Origin: Micromonospora sp. FIMYZ51
GTDB taxonomy: Bacteria; Actinomycetota; Actinomycetes; Mycobacteriales; Micromonosporaceae
Reading direction: 5' to 3'
Length of the DNA: 64,000 nt
NCBI RefSeq assembly: GCF_038246755.1
Contig: NZ_CP134706.1
Coordinates: 4,216,001 to 4,280,000 of the forward strand
Each line of letters starts with the position of its first letter. The stretch's first letter is position 1. Positions 61,979 through 64,000 of this stretch are shown here, piece by piece. Under the pieces are notes generated by a model that did not search any database, was not told the origin of the DNA, and worked only from the letters and a program-made list of their open reading frames with translations. A program made the translations under genes and the position numbers.

Positions 61979-62700
61979 CGGGCACCCGCCGTCGGCTCGG
62001 TGTCGGTGAGTGCGAAGAAGGCCGCTTCCAACGTCGGATGTCCCGCCGTGACCTGGTCGATCGGGCCGGCGGCGACCACCCGGCCACGGGCGATGACGAC
62101 GAGATCGTCGGCGATCTCGGCGACCTCGCCCATCAGGTGACTGGAGAGCAGCACGGTGCCGCCGGCGTCGGCGTGTCCACGTAACAGTTCCCGCAGCCAG
62201 CGGATGCCCTCTGGGTCCAGCCCGTTGACCGGCTCGTCGAGCACCAGCGCCTCGGGTTCACCGAGCAGTGCGGTGGCCAGCCCGAGGCGCTGTCCCATGC
62301 CCAGGGAGAACCGGCCGACGCGGGTACGGCCGGCGGCGCCGAGACCGACCTGTTCGAGCAGATCGGCCACCCGTCGCCTCGGGATGCCGTTGCTGCGCGC
62401 CACCCAGGTGAGGTGGTTGCGGGCGGTACGGGAGCGGTGCGCGCCGGAACCCTCCAACATCGACCCGACGGTGCGCAGCGGGTCACGCAGCGACCGGTAG
62501 GGCCGACCGTTGACCAGCGCCGTACCGGCGTCGGCCCGGTCCAGGCCCAGCAGGATACGCAGGGTGGAGGACTTTCCCGCGCCGTTGGGTCCGAGCAGGC
62601 CGGTCACCCGGCCCGGTACGGCCCGGAAGGTGACGTCGGTGAGGATCTGGCGGGAGCCGCGCCGCTTGGCCAGGCGTTCGACTGACAACATGACCACCAT
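61975..62700 (-). CDS. ABC exporter ATPase
   Basis: The 241-residue protein has Walker A GPNGAGKSS, signature FSLGMGQRLGLA, Walker B ALVLDEPVNGLDP and a switch His in SSHLMGEVA. It leads an operon with two permeases. ATG 62700 and ATG 62691 are both possible starts; homology begins at MLSVERL (62691). It is divergent from a NarL-type kinase/regulator pair. Confidence 0.93.
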   Translation of the reverse strand: MVVMLSVERLAKRRGSRQILTDVTFRAVPGRVTGLLGPNGAGKSSTLRILLGLDRADAGTALVNGRPYRSLRDPLRTVGSMLEGSGAHRSRTARNHLTWVARSNGIPRRRVADLLEQVGLGAAGRTRVGRFSLGMGQRLGLATALLGEPEALVLDEPVNGLDPEGIRWLRELLRGHADAGGTVLLSSHLMGEVAEIADDLVVIARGRVVAAGPIDQVTAGHPTLEAAFFALTDTEPTAGAR

Positions 62701-62824
62701 GTCAGTCCATGGCCGGGGTCGGCGTCATCGGGCCGTGGCCCGGACTCCGCCGCCGCCACCCCGACCGGGGGCGCTCCGACCTAGGTCCGATGGCATGCGA
62801 GGGGTTGTTTCCTAGACTCGTGAC

Positions 62825-63685
62825 GTGGCACCTGGCGAGCGTCCGGCACGGCGACCCTGGCTGTCCGTCGTCGCCGCCACGGTGCCGGCGGGCCTGGTCC
62901 TGTGCCTGGTGACGACGGGTGCCGAAGGGCCGGTCGGGGTGCTCCTGCTGGCAGTGATCACCGTCCTCGCCGTCGCGGCGTCGGTGTGGGCGCTGGTTCG
63001 TGCCCGGCGTCAGCACCGGCGGTACGAGGACCGACTGACCGCCTGGGCGGCCGAGCGGGCGGCCACCGCGGAACGTCTGCGCATCGCACGTGAGCTGCAT
63101 GACCTCGTCTCGCATGGACTCGGATTGGTCACGGTGCGGGCCGCCACTGCGGCGCGGCTCACCGGTCCGGCCGGCGAGACCGAGCGGCTGACCGCGTTGG
63201 CCGACATCGCGCGGGTCAGCCGGGAGACCACCGCCGAGTTGCGGCGCATGCTCGACGTGCTGCGCTCGCCCACCGGTGAGCCCGCTCCCCTGCGGCCGAT
63301 CGACACGCTCGACGCCCTGCCCACGATCCTGCGTGAAGCGAACGACGCCGGCCTGGCGGGCACGCTCGACGTACGCGAGGTGGGGGCGGTATCGCCCGGC
63401 GTTCAGCTGGCCGTCTGCGCGGTCGTCCGGGAAGGGCTGAACAATGCCGCCCGGCACGCGGGCCCGACCAGGGTGTGGGTGAGTGTGGCCCGCGACGGCG
63501 ACGCGGTCGTGGTCGGTGTCCGCGACGACGGCCCGCGCGACGGCTGGCGGTCCAGTCCGGGGGCGGGTCGAGGGCTGGACGGGCTACGCGAACGGGTGTC
63601 CACTTTCGGTGGGAAGGTTTCCGCTCGGCCAGCCGGGCCAGGTTGGCATCTCACGGCGCGCCTGCCTGATCGGGAGCCCGGATGA
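62825..63685 (+). CDS. NarL-type sensor histidine kinase
   Basis: The 286-residue kinase has two helices at the N terminus (about 12-60), HisKA_3 with RIARELHDLVSHGLGLVTV and a HATPase domain (VREGLNNAARHAG, GRGLDGLRERVSTFGG). GTG 62825 is the start. It overlaps the regulator gene by four bases. The divergent ABC operon is the likely target. Confidence 0.92.
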   Translation: MAPGERPARRPWLSVVAATVPAGLVLCLVTTGAEGPVGVLLLAVITVLAVAASVWALVRARRQHRRYEDRLTAWAAERAATAERLRIARELHDLVSHGLGLVTVRAATAARLTGPAGETERLTALADIARVSRETTAELRRMLDVLRSPTGEPAPLRPIDTLDALPTILREANDAGLAGTLDVREVGAVSPGVQLAVCAVVREGLNNAARHAGPTRVWVSVARDGDAVVVGVRDDGPRDGWRSSPGAGRGLDGLRERVSTFGGKVSARPAGPGWHLTARLPDREPG

Positions 63686-64000
63686 GCGTCGAGCCGTCGG
63701 GGCGGCAGCACAGCGACATCCGGGTGCTCGTCGCGGATGACCAGCAACTGTTGCGGCACAGTCTCGCGATCCTCATCGACAGCACCCCCGGCCTCGCCGT
63801 GGTGGGCCAGGCCGCCACCGGCGACGAGACCGTGACGCTCGCCCTGGAACGCCGGCCGGACGTCATCCTCATGGACATCCGGATGCCCGACGGCGACGGC
63901 ATCGAGACGACCCGCCGCATCACCGGGCACGCCGAGCTGCGTCACAGCAGTGTCGTCGTACTCAGCATGTTCGCCCTCGACGAGTACGTGTCCGCCGCGC
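63682..64000 (+). CDS. NarL-type response regulator, partial at window end
   Basis: Only 106 codons are present. The receiver domain shows DDQQ, Asp about 62 in ILMDIRMPDGDG and the beginning of the fourth strand (VVVLSMFALDEY). The C-terminal HTH lies beyond the window. Confidence 0.9.
   Translation, partial: MSVEPSGRQHSDIRVLVADDQQLLRHSLAILIDSTPGLAVVGQAATGDETVTLALERRPDVILMDIRMPDGDGIETTRRITGHAELRHSSVVVLSMFALDEYVSAA

Overview
The window is high-GC actinobacterial chromosome, most likely Micromonospora or a close relative in the Micromonosporaceae. Evidence seen in the sequence: strong G/C bias at third codon positions, frequent GTG starts, many ATGA/GTGA start-stop overlaps, secreted plant-polysaccharide enzymes carrying CBM2 modules, and a tandem GGCGTTA...AAGGGGCCCTTCC hairpin of a kind I associate with Micromonospora intergenic DNA (from memory, not searched). 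No rRNA, tRNA, CRISPR array, insertion sequence or prophage was recognised.

Layout. 1-6.4 kb: end of a lipoprotein gene, a repeat-rich membrane protein, a secreted CBM2-GH5 cellulase with a CebR-like operator, a Spo0M-family protein with an added glycine-rich tail, and a stand-alone glucose-6-phosphate dehydrogenase. 6.4-8.4 kb: pgi, divergent from zwf across an array of six 20-bp repeats. 8.6-15.6 kb: an envelope/stress-type block (MoxR ATPase, DUF58, VWA protein, membrane-anchored trypsin-like protease without PDZ, OmpR-type response regulator and kinase, BON protein, zinc-ribbon STAS protein). 15.7-22.1 kb: yellow/MRJP-like protein, GT87 glycosyltransferase, secreted CE1-like esterase with CBM2, and a ricin-lectin plus beta-helix protein.

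22.8-38.2 kb is a glucuronoxylan utilisation locus: GH10-CBM2 xylanase (split by a one-base deletion in its linker), CE7 acetylxylan esterase, LacI regulator, GH3 beta-xylosidase candidate, an LplB/YtcP/LipO-type aldouronate ABC importer, a DUF624 membrane protein and, past three unrelated genes, a GH67 alpha-glucuronidase. Extracellular xylanase and esterase would release methylglucuronic-acid-decorated xylo-oligomers; the importer would take them up; GH67 and GH3 would finish degradation inside the cell. Palindromes built on CGAAAnTTTCG or ATCGAAA repeats lie upstream of several of these genes, and TTTCGGAAAC recurs before a second, xylobiose-type importer at 42.5-45.7 kb.

38.3-42.1 kb: DUF2267, roadblock protein, secreted propeller lipoprotein, and an ECF sigma/anti-sigma pair with a probable leaderless autoregulated promoter. 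45.8-50.2 kb: three overlapping unknown membrane-protein genes followed by a NarL-type kinase/regulator pair. 51.0-52.5 kb: an MFS exporter preceded by an 18-codon leader ORF and a stem that exactly covers its ribosome binding site, the most interesting candidate regulatory system here. 52.5-57.4 kb: PARG-like TIGR02452 protein, two divergent TPR regulators with a zinc-knuckle membrane microprotein, DUF2332. 57.5-64 kb: PadR regulator under a long palindrome and probably leaderless, its membrane partner, a small P-loop kinase, a lipoprotein, and a three-gene ABC exporter divergent from a NarL-type two-component pair cut off by the window end.
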